NCBI GenBank assembly: GCA_026419785.1
Contig: JAODTK010005794.1
Coordinates: 124,001-188,000, forward strand
Length of the DNA stretch: 64,000 nucleotides
Origin: Sclerodactyla briareus
Taxonomy: Eukaryota; Echinodermata; Holothuroidea; Dendrochirotida; Sclerodactylidae
Direction: 5' to 3'
Part shown: positions 33,796 to 44,975 of the stretch, one piece after another
Position numbering within the stretch: position 1 is the first letter of the stretch
Layout: each line of letters starts with the position of its first letter
Position numbers and translations under genes: made by a program
The notes under the pieces: generated by a model
The model's database searches: none
What the model was told of the DNA's origin: nothing
What the model saw: the letters and a program-made list of their open reading frames with translations, nothing else

Positions 33796-35039
33796 TGTTA
33801 TGGCGCGACACAAGATATTTTTACGGCTCCCACCCACCATATACAGTCTACGGACTCAATGGCGAAGCCTATTTAGCGAATGGCTTCGTTTACATTTACG
33901 AGCCTATGCTCCGCCTTTCGGTGCTGCGTGTGACAGCGATGACCAATCACGTCACTGCAATGAACTCACTAAATATTCAATGTTGACGTCAGCATAAACG
34001 GTGGAAACTGACCAATGCACAACCGGTCCCCAAGAATCAACACGATTTTGTCAGTGCAACTCCCCTCCTACTATGCGTATGGAGGCCCAAACAGTAAGGG
34101 CATTGGCTGGCAAACAACACCAGTGCGAAAACCCAAGAGAGTGTAGGTGTTGCCCTGATTATTCAGTAAACGCTGCCAAAATACCACAACTTGCAGGAAG
34201 CCGGAATCAAACACAACACTACTAGACAAAGAGCAAGCCGTGAGAATCTAGCGCTTAAACATCTGGTTTGCAAACACACTTGTGCAACATCACAGCATCG
34301 AACGTTAATGTCTATCCGGCGGAACTGGCTTTGGCGCCTCTAGCCTTTTAGCTCTTAAAAGAAATAAAGAAGAAGCGCGCCCTCGATTCTTAAGCCTATG
34401 CGGAGAAAATACTAATAAGCCCATGTGGACTTGACACCGCATCCTAGATGACCAAAATAAATATTATGACCTCTTATCATTAGAGAGAGCCGTCCAAATA
34501 CTACTACAACTATACCTGTAGCCTAATGCCCTAACCTACAGGAACCTGTAAAAATATCAGCCACTGAGGGTAACAGAATTTGGGCCTTCCATTATAACTG
34601 ATATGATACAATCTAATCAGACATATAAACACCACCTAATTCAATCAATCGATGTGCTGAATCTTGCTGAATAACAAGCACAATCCTAACCCTTTGGTAC
34701 CTGATATCACTACAGAATAGAACTAGTTAAATAATCGAAATTGCTTAGAACACAAAATGTACATCAAGTTTGTTTTTTTTCCAACAATGCTAAGTATGGT
34801 TGACCTCTGTTAACCTCTGACAACCCCTGAGTGACATTTCTGCAACTTTATGTTCACCATACATGTATGTACTGGCCTTTATGTTATTCCCTCAAAGTTG
34901 GAAATTATATGTTGTGATTAGCCAATCACTGATCTTCCGCTATATATGTACCAACTTTTGATGATTCTCTCTCCAGTACTGAACTTAAATAGCGCAATTT
35001 AAACAATTATTAGCCCAATCATTAGGATACCAGGGATTG
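33796..35039. other. Unassigned stretch
   Basis: Two overlapping 63-73 codon frames at 33776-33997 read through text with 'gcgaagcc ... ggcttcg' inverted words and are not believable as genes. Nothing else was recognised. Confidence 0.4.
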
Positions 35040-35235
35040 TGCGCCACGCCGGGCGGCACCGGTTGGTAACGCCCGGCACTCAGGCCTTTTACCCGGCACT
35101 CATGAGAAATTAGCCAAATTTACCCCGACTACTCCTTGTTTTACTATCAAATTACATCCATGCTGTCGTTTTGAGTTTTCCACTGCCGTTTGTGACCAGG
35201 TTTCACCCGGTACTCTCGCAGAATTTTCTGGGCAC
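35040..35235. repeat. CCCGGCACTC-rich segment
   Basis: 'cgcccggcactc', 'acccggcactca' and 'acccggtactct' recur within 180 bases, with 'gccgggcggcaccgg' at the left edge. Probably a fragment of an interspersed repeat. Confidence 0.4.
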
Positions 35236-35684
35236 ATCCTGGGATACATACGGATCACCCTAATCCATGTTATTGCTAGCACAGTCATGATGAATGGAAT
35301 ACCTACAAATACATATGGAGAGAACAATGCCCTTTGAACTGGCCTTAATGTAATAAGCATCTCCTATACCATTGAGTTTCTGTTGGCATACATCGACAAC
35401 CTCTTTACACATTCAGATTCTACACTAATGGCACAGTGAAATCCTACAACAACATAATCACTGGAGCCAACTGTCTGTAGCTAATCAGAACTTCACCCAC
35501 TGATGCTGCCAGGAGAATAGAGATTGCCTGGAGCTTTATGGTTCAACCGTTACCAATCATGTAGCTGTCAGTAGTATGGATCAGGAAAGCAAAACATAAC
35601 AACAAATATATAGACAGAGCATCCATGCTGTCAACTTTATAACAAGCATAAATAAAGTCTGGCGCATAGTTCATAATACCTTAA

Positions 35685-36091
35685 AGGGAAATTCAGCCAC
35701 AATATTTCCTTCATATGAGGGTGCATTGAAAATCATGGGCCAATGAAACTTTGTTTCATGTTCATAGCATGTACCGTTATGAAGTTATGAATTTACGAAG
35801 ATTAACAAATGATCCTGCTAATTTTGCCCATTTTTGCAAATGGGCAAACATTTGAACGTCATATCTACCATTTGATAGAAATGTTGAGAAATATGTTCTT
35901 TTCCCTTATGATTGGTAGATAGACTTCACATAAAGGTTTCCAGTTTTGCCGAAATCAGCAAATTATATGAAATTGTTGGAAGCCATATCTTAACAACCGA
36001 ACATGCTATGAACCTGGACAAGTGATATTTGAAATGATTTTTTATTCTCGTCAACATTAGAAAAGAGTATAATTTGGCTGGAATGTGTCCC
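35685..36091. mobile_element. TTAA-flanked MITE (piggyBac-like target)
   Basis: The element is bounded by TTAA at 35681-35684 and 36092-36095. Its left end, AGGGAAATTCAGCC, matches the inverted right end, GGGACACATTCCAGCC. A TTAA duplication with G-rich ends is the signature of piggyBac-type and a few other DNA transposons. The 407-bp interior has no ORF but contains a perfect hairpin (TTTGCCCATTT, loop ttgc, AAATGGGCAAA) at 35823-35848. It is a non-autonomous copy. Confidence 0.65.
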
Positions 36092-36099
36092 TTAATTTC

Positions 36100-37159
36100 C
36101 GTTCAGCCCTTATTTCATGTCATCCTTTACAGCAGAAAGCTACCCACTGGTAGTATCTATTGTATTGAACGATATTAGAACTACAAGTGAAAAAATCGTT
36201 GAAACGATAGTATTATGATCAGAATTTGTAATTTTGTGGTCTCCCGGTGACAAAACAAATATAATATTCGTTTTTTTTAAATTGGCAAACTGATCACTTT
36301 TCTCCAAAATAGAAATGATTGAGTGCTGTAATTTTGACTGAAGTTCCTCTCATAGATGAGGTATATATGGAACGTGGCATTCATTTTCAATATCATTGAC
36401 GTTTATTTATCTCAAATATTTCCCAAGCTGAATGGAGCTTCAACTCTGTCCTTGTGCGGCAAAACCTGCATCCTCCACTTTTTTTGGCCCACTTGAATGA
36501 ACATCTTATCTCTCATAATAGTAGACTGAGGGCTGTAGTGTCCATGAATACCAACATATATGACCCAATTTCCGTTTACTCTACCTTAGATACCTAAGAT
36601 GATTACTGGATCAAAGGCAGTTGCCCTCTAGGTCCAACGATCCAAGTATATTTTCACCTCATCAATTCAATTCTATGTCATCCTCGCAATGATAACGACG
36701 CTCACTTGGCACCAATGATTGTCCTCTCTTGCTTCAAAAGTATTTGCATTGTTCGCTCGTTGACGTCTCAGGTAAGATTTCCACATCCTACAAACTCTAA
36801 TAGCAAAAAACTTATGTCTGGCTGATGACGCCCCAAGGGCTGCCACCATTTTACTACTCTTTGAACCTCTAGTGTGGTATTCTGTCTCAGATTTTATAAT
36901 GCATGACTACACCACTTTCGGAGTGGTTTTGACTCTGTATCCACCAGCTCGTGTGTCATTATATTTAGCCACACTGTATTCAACTGACGCTGGTCTTATT
37001 ATGTTTTCAGGTTTTGTAGTCGCCTCAATATTTCACTGAAGACTTGTGAAGAAGTCTCTAATAAGATCTGTCTGTCTGTCCCATCCAGTTTATCTATCTG
37101 CAATGCCTTCAACTTACAAGATCAATGACACAAAACAAGGTCCTCGACTGTACAATCCT
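36100..37159. other. Unassigned, possible intron or 3' region
   Basis: No repeat recognised. If the exon at 37160-37418 ends at its TGA, this would contain its 3' untranslated region, but no clear minus-strand AATAAA was identified nearby. Confidence 0.3.
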
Positions 37160-37418
37160 TCAACTTTGTGTATCACACAAAGGATAAAGTCCAACCGTAG
37201 CCCCTTCAGTAAACCTAGCCAGTAACAGACTAGCAGCTTGTGAGAGCTCAGACTCCAACCTGGACCGTTCTTGTTCTGTTTCTTGTCGATGAAGTCTGTG
37301 AGTATCTTCGCCCTCGTTGTTTTTGATCCTTTTGTCCCATTCCCTGAGGATTGTGCTAGCATCAGAGAATCTGCTGATGCCATTGTTTATTGTGAAACTG
37401 GAGATAGCATCAGTAAAT
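37160..37418 (-). CDS. Protein-coding exon, minus strand (best candidate)
   Basis: A textbook acceptor on the minus strand ('cactcacatcttttgtttttcag') opens an 86-codon frame to a TGA. The product begins with FTDAISSFTINNGISRFSDA. It then enters a long charged helix, with REWDKRIKNNEGED and RLHRQETEQERSRLESELSQA reading as coiled coil, and closes with a small hydrophobic segment and a short tail. A weaker donor inside ('gctag|gtttac') would make it an internal exon ending in phase 2, compatible in phase with the exon at 25755. Without it, this is a terminal exon. The exon begins with the third base of a codon. No family recognised by eye. The amphipathic helix suggests a cytoskeletal, trafficking or scaffold protein, which is inference only. 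Confidence 0.6.
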
Positions 37419-38399
37419 CTGAAAAACAAAAGATGTGAGTGCTGGAAAATAGAAGATAAGAATAAATAAATATGACAAGCCATGAAGGCATCTTGGATGA
37501 GTCTTCTTATTAGATTATTATAGAGTACCATGGAAATGAAGCATTAGGAATAATCAACTCAACCCACTGGATCCATACCAACACAACACGGCAGGACTGT
37601 TCCCTCCTGTTCTGCCCGAAGAAACGCAGTTGACGACGCGAATCAGACCTTCACCATCTCTGACTCCCTGAGAACCCTGGTATTAGACACAGCTCACGCA
37701 CAGTAAATGACTTTCACCTGACTCAGCAATCGGATTTGTAGTAAATTTTGTAACAGTATTAGCTTCATCAAACAGAGTGTATCTTGTTCACGAGCTGAAA
37801 ATCACCACAACTAATACCATGCAACACACTCCTACATCAAAGGCACAACAAAATTTTGTGTACTCCCCATAGCTGATGTGTACATGATTTTATTGACAAA
37901 TTTCTATGAATCTTTCCATTCAGTTGTCGGAGGGCACGACAGCCATCTGTGCAGTAGCGAGCTGAAAAGTTAATAGCCTTGAGAATGGTTGTTTTGTGGG
38001 TGCTCAACAAGCAGCTGCCTTCGTACATGACACTCTGTTAAGCGAGATTAATACCCATATACCTCCACGAGGAGGTTCACCATAAACTTTCATACTGGGG
38101 CACAATGGCCCACAACAGTGCTCTGATTCGTCGAGTTACTGCACAAACCCACAAGCTGGAATTATAGATCTGCAATGCAAGATCATTACCCGTCTGCTAG
38201 TGATCAGAACTTTTGATTGGGTTCTTCTCAGAGGTTACGTATGGTGTAGGACTTCTTCTCAGAATGAATTTCATCTGCCAGCATTGTTCCTATGTACAGG
38301 GTTTGTCAAAGTCTCCTGGGAGCTATCTAGTTTTATGAATCCTAATTTATTGAAAGGAAGGAAAGAAAAGTTGGGAGTACACACACTGTGAACAGCGCC
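37419..38399. other. Unassigned, weak minus-strand exon signal
   Basis: Between 37837 and 38028 a minus-strand frame of 63 codons contains 'ggctattaacttttcag' as a possible acceptor, but also an AATAAA. It was not called as an exon. Confidence 0.25.
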
Positions 38400-38409
38400 A
38401 AACTGCAGG

Positions 38410-38475
38410 GCAGTTCTGGAGTTGAGTCCTCTCATCCGAGTCCGATTCACAGTCCGAGTCCACGAGTCCTTATGT
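38410..38475. repeat. GAGTCC-type repeat, left block
   Basis: 'gagttgagtcct', 'ccgagtccgatt', 'cagtccgagtccac' and 'gagtccttatgt' repeat the word GAGTCC. A matching block lies at 39130-39262, the two being about 700 bp apart. Confidence 0.65.
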
Positions 38476-38489
38476 AAATTTCACCTGTA

Positions 38490-39101
38490 CTATTCAACAA
38501 ATTTGAGGTCATAACTTACAACGCTGGATTGCGCGCTACCAGGCCTGCTGTAAATGCAGCAGCTACTATTTAACAATGTACTGTCTGTCATACAAAGCGC
38601 AACTTTGAATAAAGGAATGGGCTGTCCTACTACCTCAATGACTGGTGCCCAATAGCAAAGTTTAAGACCTACTGCTTTTACCCTGATACTGTAGTTGTCA
38701 AAGGGCATGAGGACTAGCTTTACACTGATTCTAATAAATATATCTTTCAGTAATTGCAGTGTCAGAAAGAGTTTACTGTAAATGTTCGCAGGATTCCTAT
38801 CTCCCCCCAATAATGACAGAGAATTACAACCCCCATTTACGCGGAAAAGTGGAGTACACATTGCCATGTTACGACATGTTACGATATCAAATTCATGAAA
38901 ACCACAGGTTTTGAGGAGTGTCCTCAACAAACCAGGCCAGTGAAAGAAAGCTATGCTATCTATCTTCCACAATAACAGATCGAATTCGACAAGATTTGGT
39001 ATTTTCATGTTAGATATCATTATAACAGGAATAAGGTTGTGAACTTGTGCGTTGTGGACGTTTTCGGTTAGTAGATATCCACATTTAGTTGATTTGTTCA
39101 T
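38490..39101 (-). CDS. Anonymous 203-codon ORF, coding status doubtful
   Basis: The longest uninterrupted frame in the window, lying exactly between two GAGTCC-rich blocks. The product is hydrophobic in patches (a LLLWKIDSIAFFHWPGLL segment near residue 42 and LFLTLQLLKDIFIRI near residue 112) and cysteine-rich, without signal peptide, repeats or a known motif. Given the number of frames in 64 kb, one chance ORF of this length is roughly expected at the 0.3-0.4 level, so length alone does not prove coding. It may be part of the interspersed repeat that the GAGTCC blocks seem to border. Confidence 0.18.
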   Translation of the reverse strand: MNKSTKCGYLLTENVHNAQVHNLIPVIMISNMKIPNLVEFDLLLWKIDSIAFFHWPGLLRTLLKTCGFHEFDIVTCRNMAMCTPLFRVNGGCNSLSLLGGDRNPANIYSKLFLTLQLLKDIFIRISVKLVLMPFDNYSIRVKAVGLKLCYWAPVIEVVGQPIPLFKVALCMTDSTLLNSSCCIYSRPGSAQSSVVSYDLKFVE

Positions 39102-39129
39102 ATGGATATATTTTCCATGTTATTTCTTC

Positions 39130-39262
39130 AAAAATAGAGGACTCGACAAACTCGACCCAGTCCGTGAGTCCTTATGATCGAGTTTGAGTCATTGAACTTC
39201 GAGTCTTATCCTTGAAAATAGGGCTCAAGTCCACGTCACGACTTCGAGTCCTCCAGACTGCT
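39130..39262. repeat. GAGTCC-type repeat, right block
   Basis: 'gaggactcgacaaactcgac', 'cagtccgtgagtccttatga', 'tcgagtttgagtcattg', 'cgagtctt', 'ctcaagtccacgtcacgact' and 'cgagtcctcc' show the same GAGTCC word as 38410-38475 in both orientations. Confidence 0.65.
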
Positions 39263-40714
39263 GCATGGCTTATGACCCGACACCTCTGCCCTAGTCCACC
39301 TGCTTTTATGTCCGGACAACAGTGGCATGCTTCCTGACAGCAGTTTCCTTCCCAGTGGCTAACACCAGGTATTCTTTTTTACCTAGTGGGCCAAGGATCA
39401 CCACAGCCCAGATTTTGCGCCCAATCAACTTCCATTCCCCGATTAAGTTGTGCTCCTGCAGCCAATTTGACTTCCTGTCTAGAGAAGAACCACATGCCTC
39501 CTCTAGGATCAGATCCCACCACCGTTTGGGTTCAAGCCACTATCATCAGACCAAGCACAATCGGTGCAATACTTGGCCCATTCAATCACAGCCCTGGAAC
39601 ATAGAGAAATCACCAAATTCAAATAGATCTTGGAAGAGGGGCTTGCTCGAAGGATTAAATGGAAATTTTCATTGAAATGGTAGTGAATGTACACATGGCT
39701 AAAACTTTATACAATCATTCCTATTACTATTGTACAAGTGTATTCACAGATCCGAGATTTGCGCAAAATGCCTAACGTCACAATACAGATAAACTACACC
39801 ACTGACGTCACTAGGTGTAAAGCTAATAGGGACAATCTTTCTTGCCGATCGTGTACAGCTTTTTTGAGAGATTAATGTACAGTTTTCTGCCAGTCGGCAC
39901 AGCAGCTGGATCTAGTTTCACCAACTTTCATGATACTTTGTCCTGTGCACCAAAAATCGCCACACTCGCACCTACCAACGTGGTAGTGGCCTCGAAAACT
40001 TAGGATGAGCCCTTCCGTGTGTAACTAATAACATTATTTAGGCCACTGTGAGTACAGGCAACTTGACGTTACGACAACCAGAACTACCCTCTGTGTTCAA
40101 ACGGCTCCACATTAAGCATAACCTGGCCTGGGCGTAAGCTAGGGCCTACTGTGTAGTGTACATCAGTGCTTATATCAGGATATGGGCTGGGCCCCCCTTC
40201 CTATTCAGTCACACAGTGAGTCAGTGTACTCCTTTACTGTTTGTGTTGCATTGTCCCGCCTCAATTTGCACCTGCACTCGTGACTGCAAATAATTTCCTT
40301 TGTATGACTCCATCCTAATAAATACAACCATCGAATCACCTCTCACACTCTTCCAATGATACCTAAACGGTCCCAGATCCGGTGTGAAAATTCAGGAAAC
40401 GTATGTGAAAAATAACAAAATAATTACTTTTCTTTGAACCCCACTCAATTTGGCGCATTTGGAACTGATTCTGACCTGCCATAAATTCAGACTTTTTTAC
40501 TCAGGAAGTAATATACGGTACATTAGATACTCAATTCTACTGCAAAATTGCGATTTGACTAATCAAGGAACGTGAAACAGTCAACGAAGACGAAAACAAT
40601 GTTGCCGATTTTCCGGAGTGGGGCTACCAGCTTAGGCTACAGTTTCGTGTGGCTCGGATAGGACGGTGGCGACATTGAGGTAGTTGGACGATACTGTTGG
40701 CAGTGGGTCCTACT
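39263..40714. other. Unassigned stretch
   Basis: A 117-codon plus-strand frame at 39322-39675 and others lack any support. Nothing else was recognised. Confidence 0.4.
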
Positions 40715-41423
40715 AAAACATGCCCGAACACGCCCGAACCTCACAAACACACGCCGAGACCACACGTCCGAACCAATTTAACACGCCTGAAACCACTTTT
40801 CGGACACCCCAACCTGTGTCTGGCATGCAAAGGTCCGAGCTGGACGCGTGCACTTCTGACTCATGAAAGTTAAGGCTATTTTCATGGTTCACGTTCACGA
40901 TCCGGGATATTGATAAAACGCCTGTTGGCCGAAGGCCATTATTCCCAGGCAAATGTGGGTTTGTCGGAATTGATTGCTTACAGAACCGCCCCTTGAACCG
41001 AGTGACTAAGCTAATGACCCTCCTTACTACAGGTGCCACATTCTTGTGGTTGTTTTATATATATATTGCCGCTTTCCGCTCGCTGCACAACATTATTATC
41101 ACCACAACCCATAATGCCTAAACGACTGCTCAATTCTAACAATGTCCCTATCACTACTTCACCTCGTGTCCACACCACCAAATAGCGTTTGCTTACTTCC
41201 CGTCCCATATGATGATTGATTTCCACTGTTGGTCGCCCTGTTCTGGAATGCGTGAATATTAGGTTCGGGCTGTGAATTTAGGTTCGTGCGGGTGTGAATA
41301 TATGTTCGGGCGTGTGAATAGTAGGTTTTCGGTGCGTGTGGTGAATATTGGTTCGGCGTGCGTGGGCGTGTGATATTAGTTCGGGCTGTGTATTTAGTTC
41401 GGGCGCGTTCGGGCGTGCTTTGT
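40715..41423. mobile_element. Foldback element with GTTCGGGCGTG ends
   Basis: The left end reads 'catgcccgaacacgcccg' with further 'cgtccgaacc' words to about 40800. The right end, from about 41250, is a run of six to seven imperfect 'gtgtgaatattaggttcggg' units ending in 'gcgcgttcgggcgtgctttg'. The two ends are inverted relative to each other (GCCCGAACACGCCCGAA against TTCGGGCGCGTTCGGGC). The 450-bp interior is AT-richer with no coding signal. Arms made of short internal repeats are typical of foldback-type elements. Confidence 0.65.
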
Positions 41424-42600
41424 AGACCGGTGCAGTGTGTTATTGTTAGTGGCCCTAATCTGCGAATACATCAGCTGCAACAAAAGAAACTGGAAATGCA
41501 GAGTTCTTCACTTCTTCGTCAAGCGTTTTAGAACTGAGTCTTGAAATGACGGGTGAACTTACTTTCTGGTTTTTGATTGATTGAAGCGGCTGTTGAATGG
41601 AGTCGGATTCGGAACTCTGGGACCCGAGACTTGTCTGGTTCAAGTGTATTATGTATTCACACTACCAAACGTCTGCTTAGCGAGCATATACTTGCGATTT
41701 TTTTTTTTCCAGGATGGAATAATCCGATATTGGATTACCATTTTGAAAATTTTGTAGGCGATTAATCAAAGAACAAAATCGGCATTCAGACCTCGCATTG
41801 TAGAAATAGCTGCAGGGACCGATTATCTTGTTATCCCCACCCTGCAATCTGCTCTCGTGTCTCCGTCGTACCACACTTCGCCAGTCAACCTGCTTCAGCG
41901 CGGTAGTGCTGCGTCTCCCCTCGGTCCCCACCACCTTCCCCCGCACCCAGGCCGCCCTCGTCCGGGGGCAGCGAGCGCTGAGGGCCGGCACCGCTCGGCG
42001 GATTGCGTGCTCTTCTTTACCCGGTTTGTTGCCCACCCTTCCTCGTTATCTTTTCATTATCAATCCCTCGAACCTCTTGTAGAATCTGCGAACAACACTT
42101 ATCGTTTTTTTCGACAGTTTGTTTCGAATTCGAACGCGCTCATGTGTCCTATGTATTTATTATTCACTTTTCGTTTCAATGCGACTGACGAAATGGATGT
42201 GATTAGTTCTCTTCCATTGCCCCCTCTGATATATCGGCCGGCTCCATATTACTCTTTCAGCAATAAAAGTAGGCAGTCTCGTTGCTATGGTCCCGGAGCG
42301 CGATTTTGTGTCCGCGGCCGGAAACTTTTGTTTCAAGGAGAAGACAAGTGTCACTATACTTTGTTGTGTGTTGTGTGTCTTCCCTGTCCTGTCCGTCCCT
42401 GCTGTCTGTCTGTCCGTCTGTCCGAATGTGGGTCGGATATCTCCTGAAATCCGTTACAGCCTCATGCTGGAACCTTTTGTGGAGGGGAGGTGCGCGGTGA
42501 ACAGTTGCCGGTGTGCATCCACTTCGTCCCAAAAGACCTTACTCATTTGTATAAATTTTGCATATTTAATATTGGGCCCTGAAGCTTGTGTACAAGATAT
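41424..42600. other. GC/CpG-rich patch within unassigned sequence
   Basis: From 41860 to 42020 the text is GC- and CpG-rich and open on both strands (84-196 codon plus frames, a 119-codon minus frame), with no domain in any. A (CTGT)n-like tract lies at 42395-42425. It could be a promoter-proximal CpG patch or a first exon, but no downstream exon was identified. Confidence 0.3.
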
Positions 42601-43080
42601 CTCTGACGGTAAGTTTTGCATTGGGTGATGCTTGTATCAGATTAAGTACTACGATTAAGATTACACAAATTCATTAGATTTCTGGCATGAATATTCTAAT
42701 TAAGTAGTCTAATTTGCTAATTCCTGCGATAATTTTTGAAGTCTTGGAGTTTTTAGCGAACCTCTGGTGGAGTGGTGTATCTATAGTCTCAATGATTTGA
42801 CAGTAGGTGGGACCTAGTGGCCCACAGGTCATTTACTTTTTAACTAACTCGATTTCCTAGTCTAATTTGCATATTTATTCATATTTTTAAGTTGGTTGAA
42901 TACTCATGAAACTTGGAGGAGATGGTACACCTGTGATCCTTACAATAAACACTAGTCAAAGGTCAGCTTAGGTCATTTATGTGATTATTTGCATAACTTA
43001 CGCAATTTTCCGAAGTTTTGTTTAATGGCCCGTAACAATTGGCATTAGTGGCAGGTTAGCGTTCGTGCGTAGAGATTGTC
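42601..43080 (+). repeat. AT-rich interspersed-type sequence with TTTGCATA words
   Basis: 'aatttgcatatttattc', 'gtgattatttgcataactta', 'gcatatttaat' and the phrase 'actcatgaaacttgga' are of a kind seen in old interspersed repeats. No unit boundary was found. Confidence 0.35.
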
Positions 43081-43129
43081 ATGGTAAATTTTTGGTTCAG
43101 GTGGATCAAACAACATCTTAAAGACAAGG

Positions 43130-43200
43130 TCAAACAGGGCGCGCCACGGGGGGGTGGCAAGGGGGCGGTTGCCCCCCCCCCCTTTATGGATTTGTTCCTA
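43130..43200. repeat. G/C-tract element
   Basis: 'gcgcgccacggggggg', 'caagggggcggttg' and a C-run of about 12 lie in a row, and the neighbouring 43.3-44.4 kb array also has G- and C-tracts. Confidence 0.5.
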
Positions 43201-43269
43201 AAAAATAAAATCGTGTTTGAACGCTGTTTAACGGCACTGATTTTCGTAGGGGGTGGGGTGAGGGTCCTA

Positions 43270-44440
43270 TATATTTTTAGTATACTATCAAGTTTGTCTC
43301 GTTCGAACAAATCTTCGTATATGTGAGGGTAGGGAAACGTTCCCCCAATCACATCCTAGTGGAAAAAAAATAAAAAAATGTTGCGGCTGTATTATCACTC
43401 TTGTGTAATTAAAAACCCAATTTTTTTTCGCGCGCTTCGCGCGCGTGGCGTGTTTTCCTTCGGTCATTTTCCATTTATCCGGTGATACCCACGCATGGAT
43501 CTAATTTACCAAAAATCATTTCGGCGGTTAACACATCTTCGCAGATGTGGGCCACGTTTCCCCCCCAATCAAAATCCTATTTAATCTGTAAATGAAAAAA
43601 CCCAAATCCTCGCGCGTCCACGGCGCCGGCCTGGCTGTGTTTTCTTCTCTTCGTCAATTTCCATTTGAATCCGATTAATATTGCCACGCATGATTCTACT
43701 GTACCGAAAAAAATCAACTTTTTCCGATTCGAAAAATCTGTCACAAGATGAGGGGGGGGGGACATTTTCCCCCCCCCCCATCAAAATCCTTGTGGAAAAA
43801 TTAGAATTTTGTGGTGATAGTTTTTGACACTTAGTTAACACGAAACTCACAATTTTGTTCGCGCGCGTCGTTGTTGTTTTCTACATCAATTTCCTTTGGC
43901 CGATATGCAACGCCTTAATCTACTTTGTAACCGAAAATCATTTTGTCGGTTCGGAACAGACCTCCAAGGATGGGTGGGGGGGGGGGGGTGTCCCGCACGT
44001 GGGGCAATGTTTTGGGGTGATAGTTTTCAAAACTTATGTAAAAAAAAAAAACCCAAAAATTCCGCGCCTTCTTCGTATATTTGGGGGGGCATGTTCAACG
44101 CCAAATCCCGCAATGATACATGTTGTATAGTTTTCTCAACAGAAATCGAAAAAATCGAAAAATTTTTCGGCGCGCTTGCGCGCGTTGTTGTGTTGTCCAC
44201 ATCATTTTCTTTTAAAATCCGAATATATATGACACGGCGATAATCTACGTGTACCGAAACTATCAAGTTTTGTCGGATTCGCCACAAATCTCAAGATGGT
44301 AGGGCACGTTGCCCCCAATCAAACCCCTTGTGAAAAAAATGTGGTAGATAGTTTTTAACACTTGTAAGTAAAAAACCCGTTAACGTTCCCGCGCGCTTCG
44401 AGCGCGTGCCTGTGTTTTCGTCGTCATTTTTCATTTGACC
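43270..44440 (+). repeat. Tandem array, ~215-bp unit with GCGCGC hairpin
   Basis: Five units. Anchor 'gttcccccaatcaaaatcc' falls near 43341, 43555, 43768, about 43990 (damaged) and 44310. Each unit reads: C-tract anchor, A-rich stretch, 'aaaaaccca', a CGCGCGC hairpin region, 'gtgttttcttcgtcattttc', 'catttgaatccgat', 'ccacgcat', 'ctactgtaccgaaa', then 'cggttcggaacaga' before the next tract. At 43429-43445 the hairpin is perfect, with 7 bp on each side of TTC. Several short frames cross the units without persistence. Confidence 0.8.
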
Positions 44441-44900
44441 CATTGTATGACCGCCTATCTCCACTTGTACCGTTGATGGCTGTCGTTTCAGATGAGTGTT
44501 CCACAGTGTTTTCCGCCTTGGGAACGCATTCCCGGCCACCCCATCCCTGCATATTTACTCCAGCGTTATTTAGTCCCACAATCGCAGTACAAAGTTCAGT
44601 ACATCATTTACGCCTTGCCGCATAGGCGCACTGTCCACTGAAGGCCGACGTTCACGATCGAGTTTTTTTTTGTGTGGTTGCTATCAGTTGTATTTGACTG
44701 CTATGGCGGTCGATGCTGGTCGTCGGTCGAGAAAATCCCTCATCATAAAGTGAGGAAATTTAAATGAAAAAAAACCCATTATACAAAATTAAAGGACAAA
44801 AAAAGCCAACTTAAGACTTTCAGTGTCGAGGAAACGCCCAAGCGGCGATCTCCTGTCCTCCAATCTGGGATCTTTCATACGCGCAAAAAATTTTCCCTTT
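44441..44900. other. Unassigned stretch
   Basis: No gene or repeat recognised apart from T- and A-runs. Confidence 0.4.
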
Positions 44901-44904
44901 ACGC

Positions 44905-44975
44905 CTCCGCGCCAACCTATGGTTGCGCTCCGCTTAGATGTCATATCAAGTTTCGCCCCCCCCCCATTGTAAAAA
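44905..44975 (+). repeat. GCGCCA/C-tract module
   Basis: 'gcgccaacctatggttgcgc' at 44909-44928 is a near-palindrome followed by 'tccgcttagatgtc' and a C-run. It is the fourth of six such modules in the window. Confidence 0.75.

Noticed and set aside
41857..42447. 196-codon plus-strand ORF
   Set aside because: GC-rich patch open on both strands, then low-complexity CTGT repeat; no domain, no codon-level support.
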